From Chryseobacterium sp. MA9 (GTDB taxonomy: Bacteria; Bacteroidota; Bacteroidia; Flavobacteriales; Weeksellaceae): 64,000 nt of DNA. Below, in pieces: positions 54,366 through 62,384 of the stretch. Position 1 is the first letter of the stretch. Each line of letters starts with the position of its first letter. The DNA lies in NCBI RefSeq assembly GCF_024399315.1, contig NZ_CP075170.1:4402001-4466000 (forward strand), in the 5' to 3' direction. The notes beneath the pieces are model-generated. The model was not told where the DNA came from, ran no database searches, and was given only the letters and a program-made list of their open reading frames with translations. Made by a program: the position numbers and the translations under genes.

Positions 54366-54589
54366 ATATAAGATCAAACCGTTTTATAAGAGGAAATAAT
54401 AATAAATATTTCCCAGTCTCAACCTGTGTGTATTTTTAGTGAATAAATAGAGTGATTTTGATTCCTTTAAAGTTACTTTTTTAACATATTATTTCTCTTG
54501 TTGGTGTGATAGTAAGCAAAACTTTCTTGTTTTCTGATAATATTTAATATGTTTATTTATAGTGTGTTATGATTTGTTTTAAGTCTTTT

Positions 54590-54704
54590 GTCGTAGAATT
54601 ACGACATGAAATCGTAGAACTACGACACCAAATCGTATAATTACTACACTTTTTCATATTTCTGTTCAAATGCTTTTTTTTCAAAACCAAGGAGGTTATC
54701 TTTG
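54590..54704 (+). promoter_or_regulatory. hcp3 promoter with three 21-bp-phased sites
   Basis: GTCGTAGAATTACGAC (54590-54605), TCGTAGAACTACGAC (54612-54626) and TCGTATAATTACTAC (54633-54647) share the same register, each CGTA exactly 21 bp after the last. The -7 box is TATCTTTG (54697-54704). The DNA between the sites and the -7 box differs from that of hcp1/hcp2, so the sites are kept by selection. Confidence 0.78.
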
Positions 54705-54755
54705 TTATATAATTATTGAATAACAATTTATTACTAACGATTAAAATTTACAATC

Positions 54756-55169
54756 ATGGCAGAAAGAAACTCAAGAGGAATCTTAAAATTCAACAACGGT
54801 GAAGGACAGAAACTGTTAAAAATGAACTACAGTGTATCAAGATCTACAGATGTTTCAGGACGTGTAGCATCAGACCCTTCTAACGCACTAATCAAGGTAA
54901 CAGTAGAAGCTACTGAAAAATCTGACATCCTTGAAAGCTTGTTAAACGGTAAATACAAGCCAACAGTAGGAGAAATCACATTCAACAAATCTCACGAAGA
55001 AGGAACATTAATTACTTTGAAATGGGAGAACGGATATGTAATCCAGCACGAAGTAGATTTCGATGCAGTAGATAGCAACAGTATGCTGATCAGCTTCGTA
55101 ATCAGTGCTGAAACTATTGACTACGGTACTTCTCAGTACGCTGGACTATGGCCTTCTACAAGTAAATAA
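54756..55169 (+). CDS. hcp: T6SS tube protein Hcp (TssD), copy 3
   Basis: 137 residues. It has NNGEGQ and VGEITF as in copy 1, WENG and QHEVD as in copy 2, and its own KWENG and DAVDS, ending WPSTSK: a mosaic that hints at gene conversion between copies. Three sites in its promoter instead of two suggest stronger or differently set expression. Confidence 0.92.
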   Translation: MAERNSRGILKFNNGEGQKLLKMNYSVSRSTDVSGRVASDPSNALIKVTVEATEKSDILESLLNGKYKPTVGEITFNKSHEEGTLITLKWENGYVIQHEVDFDAVDSNSMLISFVISAETIDYGTSQYAGLWPSTSK

Positions 55170-55182
55170 TCCAATACAACTT

Positions 55183-55221
55183 AAAAAAGAACAGTATGCC
55201 ATTGGTATACTGTTCTTTTTT
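55183..55221 (+). terminator. terminator after hcp3
   Basis: AAAAAAGAACAGTAT pairs with ATACTGTTCTTTTTT. Confidence 0.9.
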
Positions 55222-55487
55222 TATCAGTAATTAATAACCATCAAAAAAATAAACAAAAAGGTTCGGACAAATTCTATTTATTCTCTTTTTGACTATATCT
55301 TTTCTTTCTCTTCAGTTACAAAATGGAACAGGTAAACTTTGAAAATCATGACTGCTGGAAAATGAATTGTAAATGATTAATGTTACATAAAATTGAAAAG
55401 CAAAACGAATTGATAACTCATTTCATAATCTGAACCTCATTATCCTGAATCCCCTCCCCAGACTACCAACTTTTACTCCTATTTTCT

Positions 55488-55495
55488 TATATTTG
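55488..55495 (+). promoter_or_regulatory. -7 element of polA
   Basis: TATATTTG, 15 bases before the polA ATG. The gap 55222-55487 has a partial dispersed repeat (near 55388-55420) and nothing else. Confidence 0.45.
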
Positions 55496-55510
55496 TTCAT
55501 TATTCAAAAT

Positions 55511-58345
55511 ATGGACGCAACACAAGATAAAAGGCTGTTTCTCATCGATGCCTATGCGATGATTTTCAGAGGATATTACGCATTAATCAGGAATCCGAGA
55601 CTCACCAGCAAAGGACTGGATACTTCTGCTATCTTTGGTTTTACCAATTCTTTGATCGAATTGATCAGAAGAGAAAAACCTACCCACCTGGCAGTAGTTT
55701 TTGACGTAGGACAGGCTAGTGTAAGAACTGATGATTATTCGGATTATAAAGCCAACAGAAGCGAAACTCCTGAAGCGATTAAAATTGCTGTTCCATACAT
55801 CCACAGAATTCTTGAAGCCATGCATATTCCGCGCTTAGGAGTTGAAGGATATGAAGCGGATGATGTAATAGGTACCATTGCATGCAAAGCAGAAAAAGAA
55901 GGGTATACCACTTTCATGGTAACACCTGATAAGGATTTTGCACAGTTGGTAACAGATAAAATTAAAATTTATAAACCAGGCTTAAAAGGCGGTGATATCG
56001 AAATTCTAGGAGTTGATGAAGTAAAGGCCAAATACGAGATTGAAGACCCTAAACAGGTTATCGATTTCCTTGCCATGATGGGAGATGCGGTAGATAATAT
56101 CCCTGGTCTGGAAGGTGTGGGAGAAAAAACTGCGATGAAGTTCCTTAAAGAATTCGGAAATATTGAAACTTTATTAGCCAATACCGATAAGCTGAAAGGA
56201 AAACTGAAAGAGAAAGTAGAAGCATCCGCAGAACGTGGTATTTTATCTAAAAAATTAGCAACCATTATCTGTGATGCGCCTGTAGAATTCCATCAGGAAC
56301 AGTATGACCTTGAAACTCCTGATTTTGAAAAAGTAAAAGAAGTCTTTGATGAAATAGAATTCAGAAGGCTGTACGAAAACCTTTACAGAGCTTTTGCGCC
56401 CGCTCCTGCAGAAACAGTAGTTGTGAGTGAGATGGAAGTGAAGCAGACTCCAACTGGAACAGAAATAAAAGGTCAGGTGATGCAGCTGGATCTTTTTGCC
56501 AATTTTGAGGAGCTTGAACAGGCTACTTCTACAAAATCTACTATTGAGCAGAACGATCATCTTTATCAGTTCATCAACAATCCGAAAGCACAGAGAAAAC
56601 TGGTAGATAATCTTCTGAAGCAACAGGTTGTTTGCTTTGATACAGAAACCACTTCATTAAACGAGCTGGAAGCAGAATTGGTAGGAATGAGTTTTTCCTA
56701 TAAAAAAGGGCTTGCCTATTATATTCCGCTTTCTGAAGACAGAGCCGAGGTTTTGCAGACACTGGAGATTTTCAGACCGTTTTTTGAAAAAGAAAACCTG
56801 CTGAAAATTGCTCATAATCTGAAATACGATTACAAAGTTTTAAAACAATATGACATCACTGTAAAAGGGGCGATGTTTGATACCATGATTGCCCACTATC
56901 TGTTGAATCCGGACGGAAGACATGGTATGGATTATCTTTCAGAAGTATACCTGAACTATAAACCGGTATCCATAGAAACCATCATCGGAAAAAAAGGAAA
57001 GAAACAGGGCAGCTTTAGAGATGCGGATCTGAGAACACAGACAGATTATGCAGCAGAAGATGCAGATATCACTTTCCAGCTGTACGAGCTTTTTGCCCCA
57101 CAGCTGAAAAAAGAAAATCTGGAAGAGCTTTTCTACAACATTGAAATGCCTCTGATGGAAGTACTGGCAAAAATGGAACTGGCAGGTATTTCTCTGGATG
57201 AAAAATGGCTGGCGCAGGAAAGTATAGATCTTGAAAATGACCTGAAACAGTTAGAAACCACAATTTTTGAACTTTCCGGAGAAGAATTCAATATGAATTC
57301 ACCAAAACAGTTGGGAGAAATTCTGTTTGAAAAAATGCAGCTGGATCCGAAAGCCAAAAAAACAAAGACAGGACAATATGCAACCTCGGAAGATGTTCTT
57401 CAGAAGTTAAGTTCAAAACACGAGATCATCAAGCATATTCTGGAATACAGAACCTACCAGAAATTAAAATCAACCTATGTAGATGCTCTGCCTTCACAGA
57501 TTGATAAAGAAGATAACAGAGTACACACCAATTTCTCACAGACTACAGCTGCTACAGGCCGTCTGGCAAGTGTAAATCCGAACCTGCAGAATATTCCGAT
57601 CCGAACATTGAGAGGACAGCAGATTCGTGGAGCCTTTGTTTCAGGAGAAGGAAAGAAAATTATTTCTGCCGATTATTCACAGATTGAACTTCGTCTGATT
57701 GCTGAAATCTCAGGAGAAGATAATATGATCAAAGCATTCCAGGATGGAGAAGATATTCACGCTTCCACAGCAGCAAAACTCTTTAAAATTCCTCTGGAAG
57801 AAGTTTCCAAAACCCAGAGAAGTCAGGCAAAGACTGTAAACTTTGGTATTATTTACGGACAGGGAGCTTTTGCATTGGCAGAACAGACCGGATTATCCCG
57901 TACAGAAGCCAAGCAGATGATCGAAGCGTATTTTGAAACCTATCCAAAACTGAAGGAATACATGGCCGAGCAGGTGAATAAAGCACGTCAGCTTGGTTTT
58001 GTAGAAACTATATTAGGAAGAAAACGTCATCTGAAAGATATTAATTCCAACAATTTCGTGGTAAGAGGACATGCAGAAAGAAATGCTGTAAATGCACCGG
58101 TTCAGGGAAGTGCCGCAGATGTTGTAAAGCTTGCCATGATTAAGATAGACAGGGAACTTAAAGAACAACAGCTAAAAACAAAAATGCTGCTTCAGGTACA
58201 TGACGAATTGATATTCGAATCTCCAACAGATGAGATTGAAGCCGCTTCAAAACTGATTAAAACTGAAATGGAAAACGCTTTAAAAACGCAGGTTCCATTG
58301 TTAGTAGAAATTGGAGTAGGAGATAACTGGCTGGAAGCGCATTAA
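55511..58345 (+). CDS. polA: DNA polymerase I
   Basis: 944 residues from ATG 55511 (an in-frame TTG at 55493 overlaps the -7 box). Order: 5'-3' exonuclease (RLFLIDAYAMIFRGYYAL; DKDFAQLV; GVGEKTAMKFL), 3'-5' exonuclease (CFDTETTSLNELEAELVGMSF, about 375-560; the DxE pair is present), polymerase (TTAATGRLASVNPNLQNIPIRT; SADYSQIELRLIAEISGE; SQAKTVNFGIIYGQG; LLQVHDELIFE with the catalytic HDE). All three activities look intact. Repairs and finishes Okazaki fragments. Confidence 0.96.
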   Translation: MDATQDKRLFLIDAYAMIFRGYYALIRNPRLTSKGLDTSAIFGFTNSLIELIRREKPTHLAVVFDVGQASVRTDDYSDYKANRSETPEAIKIAVPYIHRILEAMHIPRLGVEGYEADDVIGTIACKAEKEGYTTFMVTPDKDFAQLVTDKIKIYKPGLKGGDIEILGVDEVKAKYEIEDPKQVIDFLAMMGDAVDNIPGLEGVGEKTAMKFLKEFGNIETLLANTDKLKGKLKEKVEASAERGILSKKLATIICDAPVEFHQEQYDLETPDFEKVKEVFDEIEFRRLYENLYRAFAPAPAETVVVSEMEVKQTPTGTEIKGQVMQLDLFANFEELEQATSTKSTIEQNDHLYQFINNPKAQRKLVDNLLKQQVVCFDTETTSLNELEAELVGMSFSYKKGLAYYIPLSEDRAEVLQTLEIFRPFFEKENLLKIAHNLKYDYKVLKQYDITVKGAMFDTMIAHYLLNPDGRHGMDYLSEVYLNYKPVSIETIIGKKGKKQGSFRDADLRTQTDYAAEDADITFQLYELFAPQLKKENLEELFYNIEMPLMEVLAKMELAGISLDEKWLAQESIDLENDLKQLETTIFELSGEEFNMNSPKQLGEILFEKMQLDPKAKKTKTGQYATSEDVLQKLSSKHEIIKHILEYRTYQKLKSTYVDALPSQIDKEDNRVHTNFSQTTAATGRLASVNPNLQNIPIRTLRGQQIRGAFVSGEGKKIISADYSQIELRLIAEISGEDNMIKAFQDGEDIHASTAAKLFKIPLEEVSKTQRSQAKTVNFGIIYGQGAFALAEQTGLSRTEAKQMIEAYFETYPKLKEYMAEQVNKARQLGFVETILGRKRHLKDINSNNFVVRGHAERNAVNAPVQGSAADVVKLAMIKIDRELKEQQLKTKMLLQVHDELIFESPTDEIEAASKLIKTEMENALKTQVPLLVEIGVGDNWLEAH

Positions 58346-58373
58346 TCAATACTGTAAATCATACCTTAAATAA

Positions 58374-58402
58374 AAAACTTCCGTCTTTTGGGCGGAAGTT
58401 TT
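58374..58402. terminator. terminator after polA
   Basis: AAAACTTCCG pairs with CGGAAGTTTT, then TATTTTTAT. Confidence 0.85.
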
Positions 58403-58479
58403 ATTTTTATTAGAATTAGGATACCTTTATTTTTTTTCTACAGAATCGTATGCATTACTGACAACATAATCCGGTTTTT

Positions 58480-58953
58480 TCAATGGTGTTTGTTTTTATA
58501 AGATATAAATCTAGCTTTTATTTCCTTATAATGTAAAAGTGAAACACACAAACATCCCAGAAAGATAACCGGAAAAAAAGAAAGCGATAGTGTATATTGA
58601 ATCTCTGTATTGAATTCATAAGTACTCCATGAGGATTCTCTGTCTACAAATATGGAATAATTCCAAAATAACCAGACAAAGGACAGCAATAAGAACTCAA
58701 TGCTCATTTTGACCAACACCTTTTTAATAAAGGAAAACAAAGAAAAGATCACAGAAAGAAAAATGCCGGTTATCATTGACATAAATAATACATCTTCAAC
58801 AAACCAACATTCCAGACAGCCGCTTGACATACGATCTGAAAAGGTTCCCATTGACCAGTAAAATTGTACAAATGCGACCGCGGAAATTAGGACAGCGTTG
58901 ATGGACAGCCTTTTCAGGAATGAATAGAACCGATGTGGTTTAGATTGTTTCAT
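58480..58953 (-). CDS. uncharacterised four-helix membrane protein
   Basis: 157 residues from ATG 58953 (160 from 58962). Four membrane segments: INAVLISAVAFVQFYW, LFMSMITGIFLSVIFSLFSFI, IEFLLLSFVWLFWNYSIF, LSLSFFPVIFLGCLCVSLL. Cys residues cluster near CLECWFVED in the first loop. Not recognised. It follows the PP2C-like gene by about 20 bases, so they may be linked. Confidence 0.65.
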   Translation of the reverse strand: MKQSKPHRFYSFLKRLSINAVLISAVAFVQFYWSMGTFSDRMSSGCLECWFVEDVLFMSMITGIFLSVIFSLFSFIKKVLVKMSIEFLLLSFVWLFWNYSIFVDRESSWSTYEFNTEIQYTLSLSFFPVIFLGCLCVSLLHYKEIKARFISYKNKHH

Positions 58954-58972
58954 AGTATTCAAAATGTATGAA

Positions 58973-59707
58973 TTATTTTATGATTCTAACGATAGCTAAG
59001 TCATCTGTAGGTTTTACTCCATATTGATGTTCTAGCTGTTTAAGCTTTCTGTTAAGCATTTCTTCAGTATCACTATTTTGACGGTCAATCATCAAATATT
59101 CTGCAAAATTGATCATTTCATCAGAATCTGTTTTTTTAATTTTTGAAAAGCTCAAAATACCATCAGTAGCAATGGAAATATCATTCAGATCATTAAAAAT
59201 TATTTTCTGAGATTGATGAGAATACCAGTCTTCAAAGTTTTCATGAAGATGATAGGCAAGGTAATCAGGTTTATTATTACGATCAAATTCCGTGATCTTT
59301 CCATTGATACAAATAACGCCGTCACCAATGGCTAAGATTATTCCTTCGTCCTTTGCTTTGTTATAAACCAAGATGATAAGAGTGGTTAACAGCTCTTTTT
59401 CATCCAGCATCATATAATTTTTACTAAATACAAGTTCTTTGAATAAGCCTTCAACTATTTCTTTGAGATCTTCGTCTAAGCTGCGTTGAATATTTTTGTC
59501 GTATAAAGATTTATAACCTTTTTCAATGATAACTTTACGTAAAAGCTTTCCAAAAAGTGCTGAGGTAAAATGACTGTCCATCGCTGTAGAGCAACCGTCC
59601 ATAACAGCACATACAATTTTATCAGAATCGACTTTTTTAATAAGCAAATAATCTTCACAATGATTAATGTGATAATCCCCGATTTGTAAGGCAGAATATA
59701 ATTTCAT
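58973..59707 (-). CDS. PP2C-like protein phosphatase
   Basis: 244 residues from ATG 59707 (a longer frame to 59746 adds a hydrophobic start). CAVMDGCSTAMDSHFTSALFGKLL carries the D-G metal motif, ILAIGDGVICINGKI the GDG turn, SIATDGILSF the second Asp-Gly, and KPTDDLAIVRIIK the closing DD. Together these are the PP2C metal residues. It removes phosphate from Ser or Thr. PP2C phosphatases set T6SS firing in Pseudomonas (PppA); here the link is only nearness to the cluster. Confidence 0.78.
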   Translation of the reverse strand: MKLYSALQIGDYHINHCEDYLLIKKVDSDKIVCAVMDGCSTAMDSHFTSALFGKLLRKVIIEKGYKSLYDKNIQRSLDEDLKEIVEGLFKELVFSKNYMMLDEKELLTTLIILVYNKAKDEGIILAIGDGVICINGKITEFDRNNKPDYLAYHLHENFEDWYSHQSQKIIFNDLNDISIATDGILSFSKIKKTDSDEMINFAEYLMIDRQNSDTEEMLNRKLKQLEHQYGVKPTDDLAIVRIIK

Positions 59708-59800
59708 CAGATGCAAAATTACTTCTATTTCTTTTATTAACAACAAGTGACTCCATCCCTAAATGAAGCCACTTGTTATCAATGGAAAAAATTCCTGATA

Positions 59801-60199
59801 TTAAATATTGTATTCTATTTCACCCACATAGTGAAGTGAATAATCATCATTTTCTACAGAAACCGGATTCGGAATTACAAACCTTGTCGCAAAAATAATA
59901 GCATTCACAGGAGTGTCCAGACTTAATTCATTCAGTTTTCTTTCCAGGATCGGAAGCCATTGGTCAGCATAAGAATATTCTGCAAACTTATCATAAAGCC
60001 CAAGGTTTTCATCTTCAAAGCCATATTCTATGAAATCATCATCAAACCATTTGATGTTCTGGGATTCTGCAAATTTGGAAACATACTGATCGTCAGTTTC
60101 TTCCTCTATATAATAATTTTCATCCTCTTCTACGAAACTGTAAAAATCTTCTTCATTCTTGAAATATCCTAACCAGAAGTGTGAAATTTCTTTATCCAT
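59801..60199 (-). CDS. Imm22-like immunity protein (orphan)
   Basis: 132 residues, very acidic. HFWLGYFKNEEDFYSFVEEDENYYIEE has the WLGYF-acidic start of the Imm22 family; QNIKWFDDDFIEYGFEDENLG and AIIFATRFV follow. Imm22 proteins neutralise polymorphic toxins. No toxin gene is adjacent, so it may be an orphan guard against rivals' T6SS cargo. The family call is from memory of the pattern. Confidence 0.65.
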   Translation of the reverse strand: MDKEISHFWLGYFKNEEDFYSFVEEDENYYIEEETDDQYVSKFAESQNIKWFDDDFIEYGFEDENLGLYDKFAEYSYADQWLPILERKLNELSLDTPVNAIIFATRFVIPNPVSVENDDYSLHYVGEIEYNI

Positions 60200-60210
60200 A
60201 ATACTATTTT

Positions 60211-60792
60211 TTATTCTAATTTTTTTGATTGTTTACTTATATCGATAGCTTTTTCAAGTCGTGAAAGCCTTGTCTTTTCCTGTTTGGCACTCATGATCCA
60301 GTGTATGATCACCTTTTTGTAGGATGGAGCCTGTCCTTCAAAAAAATCCCAGGCAGCATGATGATCCATAAACTGTTTTTGATAAACCGGATCAAGAGAA
60401 ACATCCGCTTTTTCATGAGAATAAATTCCGGATTTATTTTCTTTTCTGAGATCAAATGCTTTTTGCCCTGCAGGAGTCATCAGTCCTGCTTTGGTGAGCT
60501 CTTCAACTTTCTTGATATTGATGTTGCTCCAAATGCTGGAAGACTTTCTCGGAGTAAAACGTATAGAATAACTTTCGTGATCTATTGATTTTCTCACTCC
60601 GTCTATCCAGCCAAAGCACAAAGCCTGATCTACAGATTCAGACCAGCTCATAGAAGGTTTTCCGCTTCCGGTTTTGTAGAACCCTGTTAAAAGTTCTTTT
60701 GCATCTTCATGGTGCTTCTCAAGCCATTCTCTGAATTCTTCTTTTGTCGAAAAAAATGTAGGTTTCATAACTCCTGTACTTGCCTTTTCCAT
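60211..60792 (-). CDS. YdeI/OmpD-associated family protein
   Basis: 193 residues; start could be 60768. FREWLEKHHEDAKELLTGFYKTGSGKPSMSWSESVDQALCFGWIDGV and YSIRFTPRKSSSIWSNINIKKVEELTKAGLM (in segments) match the YdeI-like family, members of which are linked to peptide/bacteriocin resistance. The mechanism is unknown. It lies 11 bases from the Imm22-like gene, same strand. Confidence 0.83.
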   Translation of the reverse strand: MEKASTGVMKPTFFSTKEEFREWLEKHHEDAKELLTGFYKTGSGKPSMSWSESVDQALCFGWIDGVRKSIDHESYSIRFTPRKSSSIWSNINIKKVEELTKAGLMTPAGQKAFDLRKENKSGIYSHEKADVSLDPVYQKQFMDHHAAWDFFEGQAPSYKKVIIHWIMSAKQEKTRLSRLEKAIDISKQSKKLE

Positions 60793-60916
60793 TTAATCTG
60801 TAATATTACGAAAGTTTTTCAGTCCAATAAAATCTTCCTGCCTTAAACAAAGTTTAATGATAGCCTTACAGATAAATTTTTTGTCGTAATTTTATTCTAC
60901 GCTTAAATTGAAAAAA

Positions 60917-61564
60917 ATGGATTTTCTTCAAGACCATTACACTGTCAAAAATGAATTGCTGCTTATTCTTATTTCTGTTATTTTAGGACTGTTCATTGGT
61001 GCTGAACGTGAATACAGAAATAAATCTGCTGGTCTCAGAACCTTCATTCTGGTATGTTTCGGAGCCTGTCTGTTTACTATTCTTTCCATTAAAATAGGAG
61101 TGGCGAATCCGGACCGTCTTGCAGCCAATATTATTACCGGAATCGGATTTTTGGGAGCAGGAGTGATTTTCAAAGGAGACAATAAAATTGAAGGCATTAC
61201 TACAGCAACCACTATTTGGGCAACGGCTTCAATAGGGATGGCGGTAGGTTCCGGATATGTTTATATTGCACTGTTAGGAACAGCTTTGGTTCTGATCATT
61301 TTGAGTGCCTTAACCTATCTTCAGAATTTTATTGACAATTATCACAAAGTAAGAGAGTACAGAATAACACTTACCAATTCAGGAGATATTAGATATTGTG
61401 AAAGTATTTTCAAAGAGCAGCATTTAAACTATCAGATGATCAAACAGCAGTACTCACAAGGGAGTTTAGCGGTAATATGGAGATTAACAGGCAAAAATAC
61501 CCATCATGAAGAAGTCATCAAACGGTTGGTAGATGATCCGAAGATTACAGCTTATCAGTTTTAG
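60917..61564 (+). CDS. MgtC/SapB-family membrane protein
   Basis: 215 residues from ATG 60917. The core is present: LILISVILGLFIGAEREYRNKSAGLRTFILVCFGACLFTIL (in segments), RLAANIITGIGFLGAGVIFKGDNKIEGITTATTIWATASIGMAVGSG. Five helices and a C-terminal ACT-like domain (about 150-215). Family members affect magnesium and membrane-potential homeostasis. It stands alone. Confidence 0.92.
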   Translation: MDFLQDHYTVKNELLLILISVILGLFIGAEREYRNKSAGLRTFILVCFGACLFTILSIKIGVANPDRLAANIITGIGFLGAGVIFKGDNKIEGITTATTIWATASIGMAVGSGYVYIALLGTALVLIILSALTYLQNFIDNYHKVREYRITLTNSGDIRYCESIFKEQHLNYQMIKQQYSQGSLAVIWRLTGKNTHHEEVIKRLVDDPKITAYQF

Positions 61565-61579
61565 AGGGTATAAAAGCAA

Positions 61580-61607
61580 AAAAATAAAGGCCTGAGCCTT
61601 TATTTTT
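61580..61607. terminator. bidirectional terminator
   Basis: AAAAATAAAGGC pairs with GCCTTTATTTTT, between the convergent mgtC-like and nlpE-like genes. Confidence 0.85.
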
Positions 61608-62094
61608 ATTTTTTCTTGAATATATAAAGATCCTTGTTGGGACCGTCAATTTCTTTTCCTTCCATATCCAGCTGGATCAGCATATTTTCACCAACTTTAT
61701 ATTTATAGTTTGCTGTTTTTCCTTTTAAAGTGATCATACTTCCTGTTGCATCCCATGAGAAAGATCCCTTATCCTGATTCTTTGAATTTCTGTCAAGATA
61801 TTCTTCAGAAATGCTGAATGTTTTATCATTATTCAGTGTTAAAGAAGTTTTGATGCCCGGACAGTCAGCACAGGGAACTGTCGCTTCATAAGTACCGGCC
61901 CAGTCTAATGCATTTTCAGAAGTGTCACCAGCTGCAGTAGGCGTCGCTTTAGTGATGCTGTCTGTAGCAATGGGTTGAACAGCTGTTGCAGAATCTGTGT
62001 TTGTACCGGTTGTTTCAGTCGTTTCTTTTTTAGAGCATGAAGTAAGGAACAGAACAGCTCCCATTCCCAACATGAGCATTTTGCTTTTCATCAT
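61606..62094 (-). CDS. NlpE-like copper-resistance lipoprotein
   Basis: 162 residues. Lipoprotein signal (LGMGAVLFLTSC), a Thr/Ser/Ala-rich linker (22-65), then the NlpE domain with AGTYEATVPCADCPGIKTSLTLNNDKTF; PCADCPG is the CxxC segment of the family. In other bacteria NlpE reports surface contact or copper stress; here only the N-terminal domain is present. Confidence 0.87.
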   Translation of the reverse strand: MMKSKMLMLGMGAVLFLTSCSKKETTETTGTNTDSATAVQPIATDSITKATPTAAGDTSENALDWAGTYEATVPCADCPGIKTSLTLNNDKTFSISEEYLDRNSKNQDKGSFSWDATGSMITLKGKTANYKYKVGENMLIQLDMEGKEIDGPNKDLYIFKKK

Positions 62095-62167
62095 AATAAT
62101 TAATTTAAGTATGTTTTAATAAATAAAGTTACTTCCAATGAACAAAAACTGAGCCATAGGGTAGGAG

Positions 62168-62294
62168 GGAATGGTGAATAGACAATTCTCCCTGCTTGTC
62201 AATTTTTAATGAATTTATGATTAATTGGAAGTGCCGTCTAATAACAAATATTCACCTTTCATTTGTGAAACAAAATTCACTATTGACTATCTCT
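62168..62294. repeat. dispersed intergenic repeat (GAATGGTGAA family), copy 2
   Basis: GAATGGTGAATAGACAATTC to ATTCACTATTGACTATC aligns with the block at 18150-18290, with about equal length. The rest of 62095-62384 shows nothing else. Confidence 0.55.
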
Positions 62295-62384
62295 CTTTTT
62301 AAAAACGACCTTTTAGCAACTTTTCCGCCCGTTTTATAAGGTCTATTCTTATTTTTCTTTGTAAATTCGGGCAAAATTTTGATT

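Noticed and set aside
54590..54647. CRISPR-like array at the hcp3 promoter
   Set aside because: The repeats are short inverted sites with 5-6 base gaps, there are no spacers of CRISPR size and no cas genes; the same sites occur at the other hcp promoters.
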